Positions 34,645-43,760 of a DNA stretch of 64,000 bases are shown here, one piece after another. The translations under genes were made by a program, and so were the position numbers. Source of the stretch: an uncultured Granulosicoccaceae bacterium (GTDB taxonomy: Bacteria; Pseudomonadota; Gammaproteobacteria; Granulosicoccales; Granulosicoccaceae); the NCBI GenBank assembly GCA_938007995.1, contig CALLLW010000056.1, forward strand, positions 31,706 through 95,705, in the 5' to 3' direction. The first letter of the stretch is position 1; every line of letters starts with the position of its first letter. The notes under the pieces are model-generated. The model saw nothing but the letters and a program-made list of their open reading frames with translations. It searched no databases and had not been told where the DNA came from.

Positions 34645-36423
34645 CTATAGAGCGCCTGGCTGAGGCTGCATGTCAGCCGGGTTAATACCAGCCACTTCAA
34701 CCGGCTTTTTCATTGCATCACGACGGAACGGTTCACCCAGTTCTTGATTCAGAATCACTTCAATGAAAGTAGTTACACCATTTGCCTGTTGTTTACATGC
34801 TTCGCGAAGTGTATCTGTCAGCTCATCCATGGTTTTAACCACAACACCTTTCAGCCCGCATCCATCAGCGATTTTTGCGTAACTCAGATGAGGGTCAAGC
34901 TCGGTGCCGACGAAGTTATCTTCATACCAGAGCGTTGTATTACGCTTTTCTGCACCCCACTGGAAGTTGCGGAATATCACCATAGTAATCGCAGGCCATT
35001 CTTCACGACCGATTGAAGACATCTCATTCATCGAAATACCAAATGCACCGTCACCAGCAAAACCGACTACCGGTACATCAGGGCAACCGATCTTGGCACC
35101 GATAATAGAAGGAAAGCCGTAGCCACAAGGTCCGAACAAACCAGGCGCCAGATACTTTCGGCCTTGCTCAAAGGTTGGATAGGCATTTCCGATAGCGCAG
35201 TTGTTGCCGATGTCGCTTGAGATAATGGCTTCGTCCGGCATACCCATTTGAATTGCACGCCAGGCCATACGGGGTGACATACGATCAGGGTCCCGCTTGC
35301 GACTTTCTTCATTCCAGACAGTGCCTGGATCATCGTCTTCGTGATCCATGCTCGACAGCGCCTGCAGCCAGCCGGACTTGGTTGTGCGAACAAGATTCTG
35401 TCGATCTTCGCGGCCATCGTCACCGGCAGTCGGTGATAATTTTTCAAGAATAGATTGTGCAACCAGCTTGGCATCACCACAGATTGGAACTGTGACTCTT
35501 TTGGTCAAACCGATTCGGTCTGAGTTGATATCCACCTGAATAATCTTGGCATCCTTAGGCCAGTAGTCGATGCCATAGCCCGGTAAAGTAGAGAACGGGT
35601 TCAGGCGCGTACCAAGAGCAAGCACCACATCAGCCTTTGAGATCAGCTCCATCGCCGCCTTTGAACCGTTATAACCCAATGGCCCGACAGACATCGGATG
35701 CGATCCCGGGAATGCATCGTTATGCTGATAACCACAGCAAACCGGCGCAGACAATCTGTCTGCCAGTGCTGCGGTATCGTTGATTGCACCACCAATAACC
35801 ACACCTGCACCAGACAATATGACCGGGAATTTGGCGTTAGACAGCAGTTCTGCTGCTTCAGCTATTGCGTTGGCACCACCAGCGGGGGGCTCAAGGTTAA
35901 GTACCTGAGGTAGTTCCACATCGATGACCTGAGTCCAGTAGTCACGCGGCACGTTGATCTGGGCCGGCGCACAACCACGCCATGCTTTGGTAATAACTCG
36001 ATTCAACACTTCAGCAATTCGCGTCGGGTCACGCACCTCTTCCTGGTAGCACACCATCTCGCTAAACATCTGCATCTGCTCGACTTCCTGAAAACCACCC
36101 TGGCCAATGGTTTTGTTGGCGGCCTGAGGGGTTACCAGCAACATCGGCGTATGGTTCCAGTAAGCAGTTTTGATTGCCGTGACAAAACCGGTAACGCCGG
36201 GGCCATTCTGGGCAATAGCCATTCCCATCTTGCCGGTGGCGCGAGAATATCCGTCGCAGATCAAACCACCGTTGGTTTCGTGCGCCACGTCCCAAAAGGT
36301 GATGCCTGCCTTCGGGAATAAATCTGATATAGGCATAAAAGCAGAGCCGATAATGCCGAACGCATGCTCAATACCGTGCATTTGCAATACTTTTACAAAC
36401 GCCTCTTCTGTGGTCATTTTCAT
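34645..36423 (-). CDS. xsc: Sulfoacetaldehyde acetyltransferase Xsc
   Basis: Xsc is a thiamine-diphosphate enzyme that converts sulfoacetaldehyde and phosphate to acetyl phosphate and sulfite, the desulfonation step of taurine and isethionate degradation. The 592-residue protein begins KMTTEEAFVKVLQMHGIEHAFGIIGSAFMP, has the ThDP-activating Glu in VAHETNGGLICDGYSR, and GFAGDGAFGISMNEMSSIGREEWP (GDG...N cofactor motif). Overall these segments match Xsc rather than acetolactate synthase. ATG 36423 has AAGGA eight bases upstream; the frame continues 40 codons further (from 36543) with coding-like composition, which may be a remnant. No Pta, sulfite exporter or taurine aminotransferase is adjacent. 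Confidence 0.92.
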   Translation of the reverse strand: MKMTTEEAFVKVLQMHGIEHAFGIIGSAFMPISDLFPKAGITFWDVAHETNGGLICDGYSRATGKMGMAIAQNGPGVTGFVTAIKTAYWNHTPMLLVTPQAANKTIGQGGFQEVEQMQMFSEMVCYQEEVRDPTRIAEVLNRVITKAWRGCAPAQINVPRDYWTQVIDVELPQVLNLEPPAGGANAIAEAAELLSNAKFPVILSGAGVVIGGAINDTAALADRLSAPVCCGYQHNDAFPGSHPMSVGPLGYNGSKAAMELISKADVVLALGTRLNPFSTLPGYGIDYWPKDAKIIQVDINSDRIGLTKRVTVPICGDAKLVAQSILEKLSPTAGDDGREDRQNLVRTTKSGWLQALSSMDHEDDDPGTVWNEESRKRDPDRMSPRMAWRAIQMGMPDEAIISSDIGNNCAIGNAYPTFEQGRKYLAPGLFGPCGYGFPSIIGAKIGCPDVPVVGFAGDGAFGISMNEMSSIGREEWPAITMVIFRNFQWGAEKRNTTLWYEDNFVGTELDPHLSYAKIADGCGLKGVVVKTMDELTDTLREACKQQANGVTTFIEVILNQELGEPFRRDAMKKPVEVAGINPADMQPQPGAL

Positions 36424-36813
36424 GGAATCAATCCTTACTTTAGTGATGGCGCTATAGTCGTAGCTGGCGGGGTATTCTTCAAGTGCCAGTTGAGCCGCCC
36501 GATTGTACCAGCCAACAACTTGTGACGCAGGTTGATCATCCATCTCTTCAAGCGCTTAAAACTACTTGTTATTTATCAGAAAACCTTAATTTCTCCGGTA
36601 AAGAACAAACGACGTTTTACTGCCGCTACCGGCCAAAAATCATACCCAACAGACGGCCGCTGACGTATATTCTCAGCCAACCATCGAAGACAGGCTGTCA
36701 GCGCAACGTGATCGACGCGCATTGCCGCCACCTGCACGACAAATCGTTCGAAATCTAAGGCAGCTGCGAGTCGGCCCTCGAACCGCATCTGCACAACGCA
36801 CCTATGGTGAGGA
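36424..36813. other. Divergent intergenic region between xsc and the BMP transporter operon
   Basis: These 390 bases hold the promoters for xsc (minus) and the ABC operon (plus). No gene is recognised apart from an open in-frame extension of xsc to 36543. No clear operator was spotted. Confidence 0.5.
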
Positions 36814-38328
36814 ATGACAGAGCAGCCAATGGACACACCATTACTTGAAGTCCGCAACATCAGTAAGGCATTTGGTGATGTGGTTGCCAACAATGCTGTC
36901 GATTTTCAGGTTAATACCGCCCAGATACATGCCTTGTTAGGCGAAAACGGCGCTGGCAAATCCACACTGATGAAAATCATCTGCGGATTGCAGCAACCCG
37001 ACACAGGAGAGATCCTCTGGAAGGGGCAGCCCTACACAATCAGCAACCCAAAGACGGCACGGGCAATCGGTATTGGTATGGTGCACCAGCACTTCGCACT
37101 GTTCGACGGTCTGAGCGTTACCGAAAACATCGCCTTCAGTATTGACGGCGCTGTGCAGGGAAAAGCACTTGAGCAACAAATCACGCAACTGGCAGAACGG
37201 TACGGGCTTTCAGTAGAGCCTCGCAAAGCAGTATTTGAATTATCTGCAGGCGAGAAACAACGTATTGAAATACTGCGTGCTTTACTGCTAAACCCTGAAC
37301 TGCTGATACTTGATGAACCGACTTCGGTACTGACACCACAGGAAGCCGAACAGCTGTTTGAAACAGTTCGCAAGCTCGCAGCGAACGGCCACGGCATTGT
37401 GTTTATCAGTCACAAATTAAAAGAAGTCAAAACACTCTGTGATGCGGCCACCGTGCTGCGCGGCGGCAGTGTGGTAGGCGCTTTTGATCCACGTCAGCAA
37501 AGCACTGAAGCGATTGCCGAGCTGATGCTTGGTAGTCGGGACATCACCACCACCCGGCAACTCAGGCACTTTGGCGATGAACGACTGGCAGTAAAATCGC
37601 TAAACCTGCAAGACAATGATGTTTCCCTGAACATTGACAACATGCAGGTTCGGGCGGGTGAAATCTACGGTATTGCGGGTGTTGCAGGAAACGGTCAGGA
37701 GCTACTGTACTCAGCGCTAAGCGGTGAGCTTACATCACGTAACAATGCTTCAATAGTTATCAACAATACCGCTGTCGGTTCACTCGGCCCCAATGACAGA
37801 CGCGCTCTGGGTGCGATGTTTGTACCTGAAGAAAGACTTGGTCATGCAGCGGTGCCGCAACTGGATTTAAACGACAACATCCTGCTCACCAATATATCTA
37901 ATGCCGCTACCAGTAAAAACGGCATCGTTAACCAGCGCTATCTGTCAACGACGACTGATCAGGTCACTGATCAATTCGATGTACGCCACGCGGGTAATAA
38001 AGTAGCTGCGCGCAATCTGTCAGGTGGCAACCTGCAAAAGTTTGTAGTTGGCAGAGAAATCATCAAAAAGCCAACTTTACTTATCATCAACCAACCGACC
38101 TGGGGCGTGGATGCGATATCTGCTATGCGAATCAGGGAAGCCCTGCAAACACTGGCAGCAAGCGGATCTTCGATTGTTGTGATCAGCCAGGATCTCGATG
38201 AGCTACTGGAGATTTCCGATCAACTTGCAGTATTGCATCACGGCAGTTTGACTGATGCACGACCGGTTGCAGAATGGAATATTGAACAACTGGGCCTTGC
38301 CATGACCGGGAGCACAGAAGCGGCATGA
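36814..38328 (+). CDS. BMP-type ABC transporter, duplicated ATP-binding subunit
   Basis: The 504-residue protein has two ATPase halves like the NupA/YufO group and other BMP-linked importers. The first is complete: Walker A GENGAGKST, Q-loop MVHQHF, signature LSAGEKQRIEILRAL and Walker B LLILDEPTSVL. The second has a degenerate Walker A (VAGNGQELL), signature LSGGNLQKFVVGREI and INQPTWGVD instead of a Walker B Glu/Asp pair, the usual asymmetry of this family. Start at ATG 36814 or 36829. Its stop overlaps the permease start (ATGA). The solute is unknown; nucleosides are the commonest BMP substrates. Confidence 0.92.
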   Translation: MTEQPMDTPLLEVRNISKAFGDVVANNAVDFQVNTAQIHALLGENGAGKSTLMKIICGLQQPDTGEILWKGQPYTISNPKTARAIGIGMVHQHFALFDGLSVTENIAFSIDGAVQGKALEQQITQLAERYGLSVEPRKAVFELSAGEKQRIEILRALLLNPELLILDEPTSVLTPQEAEQLFETVRKLAANGHGIVFISHKLKEVKTLCDAATVLRGGSVVGAFDPRQQSTEAIAELMLGSRDITTTRQLRHFGDERLAVKSLNLQDNDVSLNIDNMQVRAGEIYGIAGVAGNGQELLYSALSGELTSRNNASIVINNTAVGSLGPNDRRALGAMFVPEERLGHAAVPQLDLNDNILLTNISNAATSKNGIVNQRYLSTTTDQVTDQFDVRHAGNKVAARNLSGGNLQKFVVGREIIKKPTLLIINQPTWGVDAISAMRIREALQTLAASGSSIVVISQDLDELLEISDQLAVLHHGSLTDARPVAEWNIEQLGLAMTGSTEAA

Positions 38329-39416
38329 TCCATCTTGAACCAAGAAAGCACACCAGCGCATGGACCAACCTGCGCGCCATCATGCTTGCGCTTTTAATCA
38401 CTGCATTGCTTTCAGTACTCGTGCTGTTTGTAATGAGTGACAGACCCACTGACGCTATCTGGCAGATGATGACCTTCCCGTGGCAGGGCAGACGCATGGA
38501 AGTACAGTGGGGCCTGGTGCTTCAACAAACCGCTTATCTTGCCTGCATTGCAATTGGCTTATCCGTTGGTTATCGCGCCAATATCTGGAACATCGGTGCC
38601 GAGGGCCAGTTTGCTTTTGGCTCTATTGGTGCCTACGCGGCTTATCTTATATTGGGCAGTCCGGATTCTGCCTATGTTTTTCCTGTGCTGATTCTTGCCG
38701 GTATATTAGCCGGCTGTTTCTGGGCGATGATTCCAGCGTTTCTGCGTGTGACCTGCAATACCAATGAGCTACTGACTTCCCTCATGCTTGTTTATGTTGC
38801 ATCGCACTTCTTAACCTACCTTTGTATCGGACCACTCAAGGGTGATCCAAAAGCAGGACAAGCTGAAACCTATCCGCTGGCTGAAAGTGTACGCGCAACA
38901 AAACTGATTTCAGGCACGGAGCTGCATACCGGCCTGTTGATACTGATGGCGGCATTTTTTCTACTTGCAGCAATACTGTTATTTACCCTGCTTGGGTATC
39001 GTTTAAAAGTGGCGCAACACACACCACGAGCAGAACGCTTTGCGGGCTTTTCACCAAAAAACACAGTATGGCTTTCTTTTGCGCTATCCGGTGCAATGGC
39101 AGGACTTGCCGGTGCAGTTTATCTGACCGCAGAAACCGGCAAACTTATTCAGGCTGAAAACTACCTGGAAAATTTTGGCTTTGCGGCGATTGTCATTGCC
39201 TTTCTGGGCAGACTGCATCCACTGGGTATTCTGTTGGCAGCACTGTTGATCTCTTATGTGAATGTTGGCGCTTCTTATATACAAGCCTCATTGCGTGTTG
39301 ATGATTCTGTGGCAGATTTGATTGAGGTAGTTGCTTTATTTGCTTTCCTCGGCTGTGCCGTGCTTGATAACTATCAAGTCCGGTTCACCAGCTCACGCAA
39401 AGCAGTAACAACATAA
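38325..39416 (+). CDS. BMP-type ABC transporter permease 1
   Basis: The 363-residue inner-membrane protein has about eight to ten hydrophobic helices and the BPD_transp_2 pattern: LSVGYRANIWNIGAEGQFAFGSIGAYAAYL and NTNELLTSLMLVYVASHFLTYL, later ALSGAMAGLAGAVYLTAETG. It is translationally coupled to the ATPase gene and followed 59 nt later by the second permease; the two form the heterodimeric channel. Confidence 0.92.
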   Translation: MIHLEPRKHTSAWTNLRAIMLALLITALLSVLVLFVMSDRPTDAIWQMMTFPWQGRRMEVQWGLVLQQTAYLACIAIGLSVGYRANIWNIGAEGQFAFGSIGAYAAYLILGSPDSAYVFPVLILAGILAGCFWAMIPAFLRVTCNTNELLTSLMLVYVASHFLTYLCIGPLKGDPKAGQAETYPLAESVRATKLISGTELHTGLLILMAAFFLLAAILLFTLLGYRLKVAQHTPRAERFAGFSPKNTVWLSFALSGAMAGLAGAVYLTAETGKLIQAENYLENFGFAAIVIAFLGRLHPLGILLAALLISYVNVGASYIQASLRVDDSVADLIEVVALFAFLGCAVLDNYQVRFTSSRKAVTT

Positions 39417-39475
39417 AAGCAAGCCTGTAACAGTCAGGTTAAAGCGAGTGCGCAAGAAATTTATCAGAGACAACC

Positions 39476-40456
39476 ATGAATCCTGAAACCCTGTTATTCC
39501 TCAGCAACCTTTTAACTGCGGCCATACTATTGGCAACGCCGTTGCTACTCGCAGCGCTGGGTGAGCTGGTGGTGGAAAAGTCGGGCGTGCTGAACCTTGG
39601 TGTTGAGGGTATGATGTTGATCGGTGCGTTATTCGGTTACATTGCCGCCTATAACCTGCAAACAATCACCTGCCTTGAAGAATTGATTCCCGGCTTTTGC
39701 AATAAGGAAGAGCGTGTCTTCGGTTTTGGTGACTACACCATTGCACTTATTGCCGCAGCATGTGCAGGTGCCGTGCTTGCTTCGCTATTCGCTTTGCTGA
39801 CGCAATCTCTGCGCGCCAATCATGTTGCAGTTGGCCTGGGCCTGACTATCCTTGGCGCTGGTTTAAGCAACTCTCTGGGCAGCAACTTCTTCGGCGTTAA
39901 CTATACCTCTGTGCAAGTCGCTGATCATCCCGATGTATTTGGCCAGGATATTCTTGTCTGGTTGTCACTGCTGGCCGTACCGCTTATCTGGTATGTGTTA
40001 CAAAAAACCCGCGCAGGACTGGTTATACGAGCTGTTGGTGAAAACCATGACAGTGCCTATGCACTTGGCTACCGTGTCACACGAGTGCGTTTTTACTGCA
40101 TTCTGTTTGGTGGTGCAATGGCAGGACTTGCCGGTGCTTTTATCGTATTAGTGCACGTTGACTGGAAAGAAGGCGTGACCGTCGGCAAAGGCTGGCTGGC
40201 ACTGGCGTTGATTCTATTTGGCACATGGCGTCCGCTGCGGGTGTTGTGCGGTGCGTATATATTTGGTTTGCTTTGGGCCTCTGAACTGCGACTCGACAAT
40301 CTGTTTCCAGCATGGCAACTGGAGTGGAAAACACTGCTGACGGTTGCACCTTATGTGTTCACTATTCTTGTGCTGGTGATTATTTCACGCAATCCGGCAA
40401 TGATCCGTCGTAACGCACCGGCTTCGCTGGGTAAACCATTCAATCCACCATCGTGA
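39476..40456 (+). CDS. BMP-type ABC transporter permease 2
   Basis: The 326-residue second BPD_transp_2 permease shows ATPLLLAALGELVVEKSGVLNLGVEGMMLIGALFGYIAAY, the typical start of the smaller subunit, NHVAVGLGLTILGAGLSN and FGGAMAGLAGAFIVL. About 20 extra residues (NLQTITCLEELIPGFCNKEER), including two Cys, form a loop after the second helix, longer than in most homologues I recall. It precedes the Ldh-like gene by 48 nt. Confidence 0.92.
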   Translation: MNPETLLFLSNLLTAAILLATPLLLAALGELVVEKSGVLNLGVEGMMLIGALFGYIAAYNLQTITCLEELIPGFCNKEERVFGFGDYTIALIAAACAGAVLASLFALLTQSLRANHVAVGLGLTILGAGLSNSLGSNFFGVNYTSVQVADHPDVFGQDILVWLSLLAVPLIWYVLQKTRAGLVIRAVGENHDSAYALGYRVTRVRFYCILFGGAMAGLAGAFIVLVHVDWKEGVTVGKGWLALALILFGTWRPLRVLCGAYIFGLLWASELRLDNLFPAWQLEWKTLLTVAPYVFTILVLVIISRNPAMIRRNAPASLGKPFNPPS

Positions 40457-40504
40457 CCTATACCGAAGGTGGAATTGATTTAACAGACTTACGGAGCTTA
40501 CTGC

Positions 40505-41506
40505 ATGACTCAGACTGTTGAACTGACTGTCAAAGAAATACATCAGCTTGCCTACGATGTATTGATGAGCAACGGTTGTGATGAGCACAATGCCAACGCC
40601 ATCGCCACGACAGTCAGTAGCGCAGAAAGAGACGGTTCAGAATCACATGGCTTGTTTCGCATTCCAGGTTATGTTGGCTCTATGTGCAGCGGTAAAGTGA
40701 ACGGCAAAGCAAAGCCAACGCTTGAGACCGTCACGCCAGCAATTTTACGCATGAATGGCGATCATGGTTACACACCACTTGCTATTCAACGCGGCATACC
40801 AGAACTGGCAAAGGCAGCAAAACATCTGGGTATCGCTGCTATGTCGATCATCAACACCTATCACTTTGCAGCGCTCTGGCCTGAAACCGAGGCGCTGGCA
40901 GAACACGGTCTGGTTGGCATGGCGTTCACCGCATATAAACCCAAAGTCGCTCCCGCAGGTGCGACGCAGGCTCTATTCGGCACCAACCCGATTTCAGTGG
41001 CGTGGCCACGACCGGGGCATAGCCCGTGGGTATTTGATATGGCGACCTCCGCAAAAGCGTTGGGCGATATACAAATTGCTGCAAGAGACGGACATAGCGT
41101 ACCAGCCGGCACCGGTCTCGACAGAGATGGCAATACAACCACAGATCCATCAAAGATTGCTGACGGCGGTGTGCTGCTGCCATTCGGTGGACACAAAGGC
41201 TCTGCAATCGCCACTATGGTAGAGCTTTTTGCAGCAGGTTTAACCGGTGAGCAGTTCAGCTTTGAAGCAGGCGAAAGCGATATTGAAGATGGTGGCCCGG
41301 CACGCGGTGGCGAATTGCTGCTGGCTATGTCGCCACAACTTATCGCCGGAGACAACTGGCAGGCGCACTGCGAGGCATTTTTCGAAAAGCTCGAAGACCT
41401 TGGCTCAAGGTTGCCAGGGCAGCGACGCCATGAAAATCGCGCCAAAGACGGCAAACGGCGTGTGAATGCAAAGCTGGTTGAACAAATCAACGCACTTCGG
41501 ATTTAA
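40505..41506 (+). CDS. Ldh2/malate-lactate dehydrogenase family oxidoreductase
   Basis: The 333-residue NAD(P)-dependent enzyme belongs to the LDH2/MDG2 family: ERDGSESHGLFRIPGYV (catalytic His in SHG), INTYHFAALWPETEALAEHGL, FGTNPISVAWPRPGHSPWVFDMATS and LLPFGGHKGSAIATMVELF. Family members reduce or oxidise 2-oxo/2-hydroxy acids (malate, sulfolactate, ureidoglycolate) or the cyclic imines pyrroline- and piperideine-2-carboxylate. Its place inside the BMP transporter operon links it to metabolism of the imported solute, but the exact reaction cannot be read from sequence. Confidence 0.88.
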   Translation: MTQTVELTVKEIHQLAYDVLMSNGCDEHNANAIATTVSSAERDGSESHGLFRIPGYVGSMCSGKVNGKAKPTLETVTPAILRMNGDHGYTPLAIQRGIPELAKAAKHLGIAAMSIINTYHFAALWPETEALAEHGLVGMAFTAYKPKVAPAGATQALFGTNPISVAWPRPGHSPWVFDMATSAKALGDIQIAARDGHSVPAGTGLDRDGNTTTDPSKIADGGVLLPFGGHKGSAIATMVELFAAGLTGEQFSFEAGESDIEDGGPARGGELLLAMSPQLIAGDNWQAHCEAFFEKLEDLGSRLPGQRRHENRAKDGKRRVNAKLVEQINALRI

Positions 41507-41723
41507 AAACCTGAATTGATGCCACAAACACGCCTGCAAGTAGATATCCGGGAGCGCGGCAGACGATTTGACGGATGCCAGATACAGAGAAATATTGCAT
41601 AATCTCCATGATGACAGGCGAACGGGTACCGCAACGATCTCCGATCACTCTCCCATTCGCCAGATCGAATCATTTTGCCGGTAAGCACCGGCCGCACAAA
41701 CCGGCATCTAACAAGAGACCATA

Positions 41724-42833
41724 ATGAAGAAACTACTCATCGCTTTTTCAGCGTCACTCATCGCAGCCGCTGTTTCTACCGGCGCACTGGCACAGGACAA
41801 AACCAAAGTTGGATTCGTCTACGTCGGACCCATCGGTGATCTCGGCTGGACATATCGCCACGATATCGGTCGACTGGCCATCGAAAAAGAATTCGGCGAC
41901 AAAGTAGAAACAACCTATCTGGAAAACGTGCCCGAAGGCGCTGAAGCCGTCAAATCAATCACCCAGCTAGCCGAGACCGGACACGATATTATTTTTACCA
42001 CATCATTCGGCTTCATGGACCCCACCAACGAAGTTGCCGCACAATACCCGGACGTAAAGTTTGAACATGCAACCGGCTTCAAGCGCGAGACAGATAACGT
42101 TGCTACCTTTTCGGCTCGCTTCTACGAGGCCCGTGTCATTCAGGGTCTGATTGCAGCTAAAACCACAAAGACCAACAAGATCGGCTACATCGCGTCTTTC
42201 CCTATTCCTGAAGTTGTGCGCGGTATCAACGCCTTTCAACTTGAACTGGCAAAACATAACCCTGATGCAGTGGTTGATGTGAAATGGGTGTTCACCTGGT
42301 TTGATCCGGCAAAAGAAGCTGAAGCCGCACAGGCATTTATAGATGCAGGCGCTGACATTATTGTGCAACACACTGACAGCCCGGCTCCTATGACAATTGC
42401 AGAGAAAACCGAAGGTGTCTACGCATTCGGACAAGCCTCCAATATGTCGCGCTTTGGTGAAACCAGCCATCTGGTTTCAATCGTTGATAACTGGGACAGC
42501 TACTATATTGATCGGGTTGCTGCTGTGCTTGACGGTTCGTGGGAACAGTCAGACATCTGGTGGGGGCTATCCAAAGACGGCAAAGGCAATGGCGTTGGCA
42601 TGGTCGAAATGGCTGACTACGGCAATATTCCGGAAGAGTTGATAACAGAAGCCAAAGCACTTGAAGAAAGCCTTCGTACCGGTGAACGTCACTCATTCCC
42701 GTGCCCGATCTACAAGCAAGACGGTGAACTGGCGGAAGACTGTGCAGCAGGCGAGGAACACCTTAAGGACTTTCCAACCCTGGTTTCGATGGACTGGTAC
42801 GTACAAGGCATTGAAGGTTCACTACCCAAGTAA
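41724..42833 (+). CDS. BMP-family periplasmic substrate-binding protein
   Basis: The receptor of the ABC importer encoded upstream. The signal peptide is KKLLIAFSASLIAAAVSTGALA with cleavage before QDKTK; there is no lipobox Cys, so it is soluble rather than a lipoprotein like many BMP proteins. The mature part has KVGFVYVGPIGDLGWTYRHDIGR, IIFTTSFGFMDPTNEVAAQYPDVKFEHATG and GADIIVQHTDSPAPM, the type-1 periplasmic fold of the PnrA/BMP group. A 217-nt gap after the Ldh gene and a strong terminator behind suggest its own promoter. Ligand unknown. Confidence 0.93.
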   Translation: MKKLLIAFSASLIAAAVSTGALAQDKTKVGFVYVGPIGDLGWTYRHDIGRLAIEKEFGDKVETTYLENVPEGAEAVKSITQLAETGHDIIFTTSFGFMDPTNEVAAQYPDVKFEHATGFKRETDNVATFSARFYEARVIQGLIAAKTTKTNKIGYIASFPIPEVVRGINAFQLELAKHNPDAVVDVKWVFTWFDPAKEAEAAQAFIDAGADIIVQHTDSPAPMTIAEKTEGVYAFGQASNMSRFGETSHLVSIVDNWDSYYIDRVAAVLDGSWEQSDIWWGLSKDGKGNGVGMVEMADYGNIPEELITEAKALEESLRTGERHSFPCPIYKQDGELAEDCAAGEEHLKDFPTLVSMDWYVQGIEGSLPK

Positions 42834-42855
42834 TCGTTCGTTTTAACGTTTGCAG

Positions 42856-42893
42856 ACGGCGCCCTTCATTAAAGAAGAGGCGCCGTTTTTTTT
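42856..42893 (+). terminator. Intrinsic terminator after the BMP binding-protein gene
   Basis: ACGGCGCC (42856-42863) and GGCGCCGT (42879-42886) form an 8-bp stem around a 15-nt loop, followed by eight T residues. It ends the transporter transcript 23 nt after the stop codon. Confidence 0.92.
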
Positions 42894-42918
42894 GTCTGTT
42901 TCTAAGTGATACGACGAA

Positions 42919-43626
42919 ATGATAAAAATAGCCCTGATTGGCGATCGCTCCGATGAAGTGATTGCGCACAGCGCCATCCCGCTTGCATTGCAACTGGTAG
43001 CCGACAAACACCAGTTCGACCATTCTGTCGATTGGATTCACTCAACAGAGATCGTACCAAACACTCTCTCTTGCTATCACGGCATTTGGTGTGTTCCAGG
43101 CAGCCCTTATCAGGAACCTGAAAAAGTAATTGAAGCTATACGCTTTGCCAGAGAAAACGATATAGCGTTTCTGGGCACTTGCGGTGGCTATCAACATGCG
43201 GTGATAGAATATGCACGCAACGTTTTGGGTCACAGCGAGGCTTCGAGTATTGAAGACATGCCGGGTACTTCTATGCCTTTAATCAACGCCATGTTTTGCA
43301 GCATGCGAGAGAAGCCCGGTAAAATAGAACTGAAAGAAGCAAGTCAGCTTCATTCAATCTACCAGCAGCGTCTGGTTGAAGAGCAGTACAACTGTGGTTT
43401 TGGAGTCAACGCAGACTATCTGTCAATATTCGAAAATACAGGCTTTAACTTCACAGGCTTTAGTACCGACACAGAATCGCTAGATGACCCAAGAGCCTTT
43501 GAACTGGCCGGTCATTCGTTTTTCATCGGCACGGCATACCAACCGGAACGCGCGGCTTTACGCCAAAAAATTCACCCGCTTATTGAACGATTCCTTACCG
43601 GGAAGACAGAACACAGATCAGCATGA
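42919..43626 (+). CDS. Class I glutamine-amidotransferase-like protein (CTP synthase C-terminal-related)
   Basis: The 235-residue protein resembles the GATase-like family annotated as CTP-synthase C-terminal-region-related (seleno)protein: IALIGDRSDEVIAHSAIPLAL, IWCVPGSPYQEPEKVIEAIRFARENDIAFLGTCGGYQHAVIEYARNVLG with the nucleophile Cys in GTCGG, and the late FFIGTAYQPERAA where a catalytic His is replaced in the family. Some homologues use selenocysteine; here the residue is an ordinary Cys codon. It lies 26 nt after the terminator of the transporter operon. Function unknown. Confidence 0.8.
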   Translation: MIKIALIGDRSDEVIAHSAIPLALQLVADKHQFDHSVDWIHSTEIVPNTLSCYHGIWCVPGSPYQEPEKVIEAIRFARENDIAFLGTCGGYQHAVIEYARNVLGHSEASSIEDMPGTSMPLINAMFCSMREKPGKIELKEASQLHSIYQQRLVEEQYNCGFGVNADYLSIFENTGFNFTGFSTDTESLDDPRAFELAGHSFFIGTAYQPERAALRQKIHPLIERFLTGKTEHRSA

Positions 43627-43760
43627 TAGGTTGATTTATTCTCTTCGCTTACGTCATTAATTTGTAAACAATAGTCAGCTCAGTTATTCACTGTACGTAC
43701 GCAGATACAGATCTGCTAGCCTGCGTCGCAACTCCCTGTTTCAAACGAAGCCACTCAAAT

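Noticed and set aside
40861..41490. A 209-codon minus-strand frame opposite the Ldh2-family gene
   Set aside because: Shadow of a strongly supported plus-strand gene; Ser/Pro/Ala-rich composition with no recognisable domain.
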